Part shown: positions 28,476 through 28,604 of the stretch, piece by piece
Layout: each line of letters opens with the position of its first letter
How positions within the stretch are numbered: the first letter of the stretch is position 1
IMG/VR virus record: IMGVR_UViG_3300031758_000430
Location: 1 to 28,604 of that record
DNA from: a virus
DNA length: 28,604 nt
Strand: one strand, 5' to 3'
Translations under genes and position numbers: made by a program
Notes under the pieces: generated by a model
What the model saw: only the letters and a program-made list of their open reading frames with translations
Told to the model about the DNA's origin: nothing
Databases searched by the model: none

Positions 28476-28604
28476 TTAAGCGAAGGCAATGTCTTCGGCA
28501 ATGTTCCACAACTCTGAGTTGATGCGGATGTTTTCTTTCACACTGTTAACAGGGCGAGCCTTACGAGTCACACCATTGGGGTGCTTCTCAGACAAGCTCT
28601 TAAC
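28476..28604 (-). CDS. C-terminal end of an unknown gene (partial)
   Basis: The last 42 codons of a gene that enters from the right edge, ending IAEDIAFA before TAA. The visible part is basic, then helical (HPNGVTRKARPVNSVKEN, INSELWNIAEDIAFA). There is no motif to name it. The 42-base gap to the next gene holds the hairpin and a ribosome site, making this one of the few uncoupled junctions on this strand. Confidence 0.65.
   Translation of the reverse strand, partial: VKSLSEKHPNGVTRKARPVNSVKENIRINSELWNIAEDIAFA

Noticed and set aside
1-28604. tRNA genes, CRISPR arrays, insertion sequences
   Set aside because: No cloverleaf-like segment, no regularly spaced repeats with unique spacers and no transposase motif were noticed by eye; nearly all sequence is accounted for by coding frames.

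Overview
The window is a piece of a tailed double-stranded DNA bacteriophage genome (Caudoviricetes). Almost every base is coding and most genes join by 1-4 base stop/start overlaps (ATGA or TAATG). A nested Rz/Rz1 spanin pair and a GH19 endolysin point to a Gram-negative host. Very large virion proteins resembling podovirus ejection proteins, a T7-type replication set (family A polymerase, primase-helicase, gp2.5-like SSB, 5'-3' exonuclease) and the gene style suggest an aquatic podovirus-like phage. The host genus cannot be read from the sequence. No RNA polymerase, capsid, portal or terminase gene is in view.

The left arm (1-13160, all + strand) begins with a lysis and membrane module of very small genes: a secreted Cys/Trp-rich peptide, a coiled-coil membrane protein, three mini-genes, a Cys-rich lipoprotein, a holin candidate, Rz with Rz1 nested inside it, and the endolysin. 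A good sigma70-like promoter follows, then a small HExxH protein. After that come virion genes: an 855-aa helical fibre-like protein ending in an S74 intramolecular chaperone, two small proteins, a 474-aa internal protein, and a 1753-aa protein that is probably ejected and has a possible ADP-ribosyltransferase-like region near its C-terminus.

The right arm (28604-13143, all - strand) reads toward the left arm, and the two last genes overlap tail to tail by 18 bases. In transcription order it holds a partial gene, a small unknown gene, an ADP-ribosylglycohydrolase, a run of small accessory genes with an embedded tyrosine integrase, the primase-helicase, DNA polymerase, SSB, 5'-3' exonuclease, a DUF6378-like protein, an HNH endonuclease and ThyX. 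A strong UUCG-loop terminator follows ThyX. Beyond it lies the ribonucleotide reductase pair (alpha and beta) with three trailing small genes, one of which resembles ribosome modulation factor.

Together the right arm supplies deoxynucleotides (RNR, ThyX) and copies DNA, while the left arm builds the ejection apparatus and lyses the cell. The least ordinary parts are: gene-end sequence cassettes repeated in the accessory region and flanking the integrase block; the RMF-like gene; the pairing of an ADP-ribosylglycohydrolase with a possible virion ADP-ribosyltransferase-like domain; and a mid-cluster terminator that separates the RNR genes from the rest. Four complete genes of 29-58 codons and one of 48 codons lie in tightly coupled slots and are easily missed by length filters.
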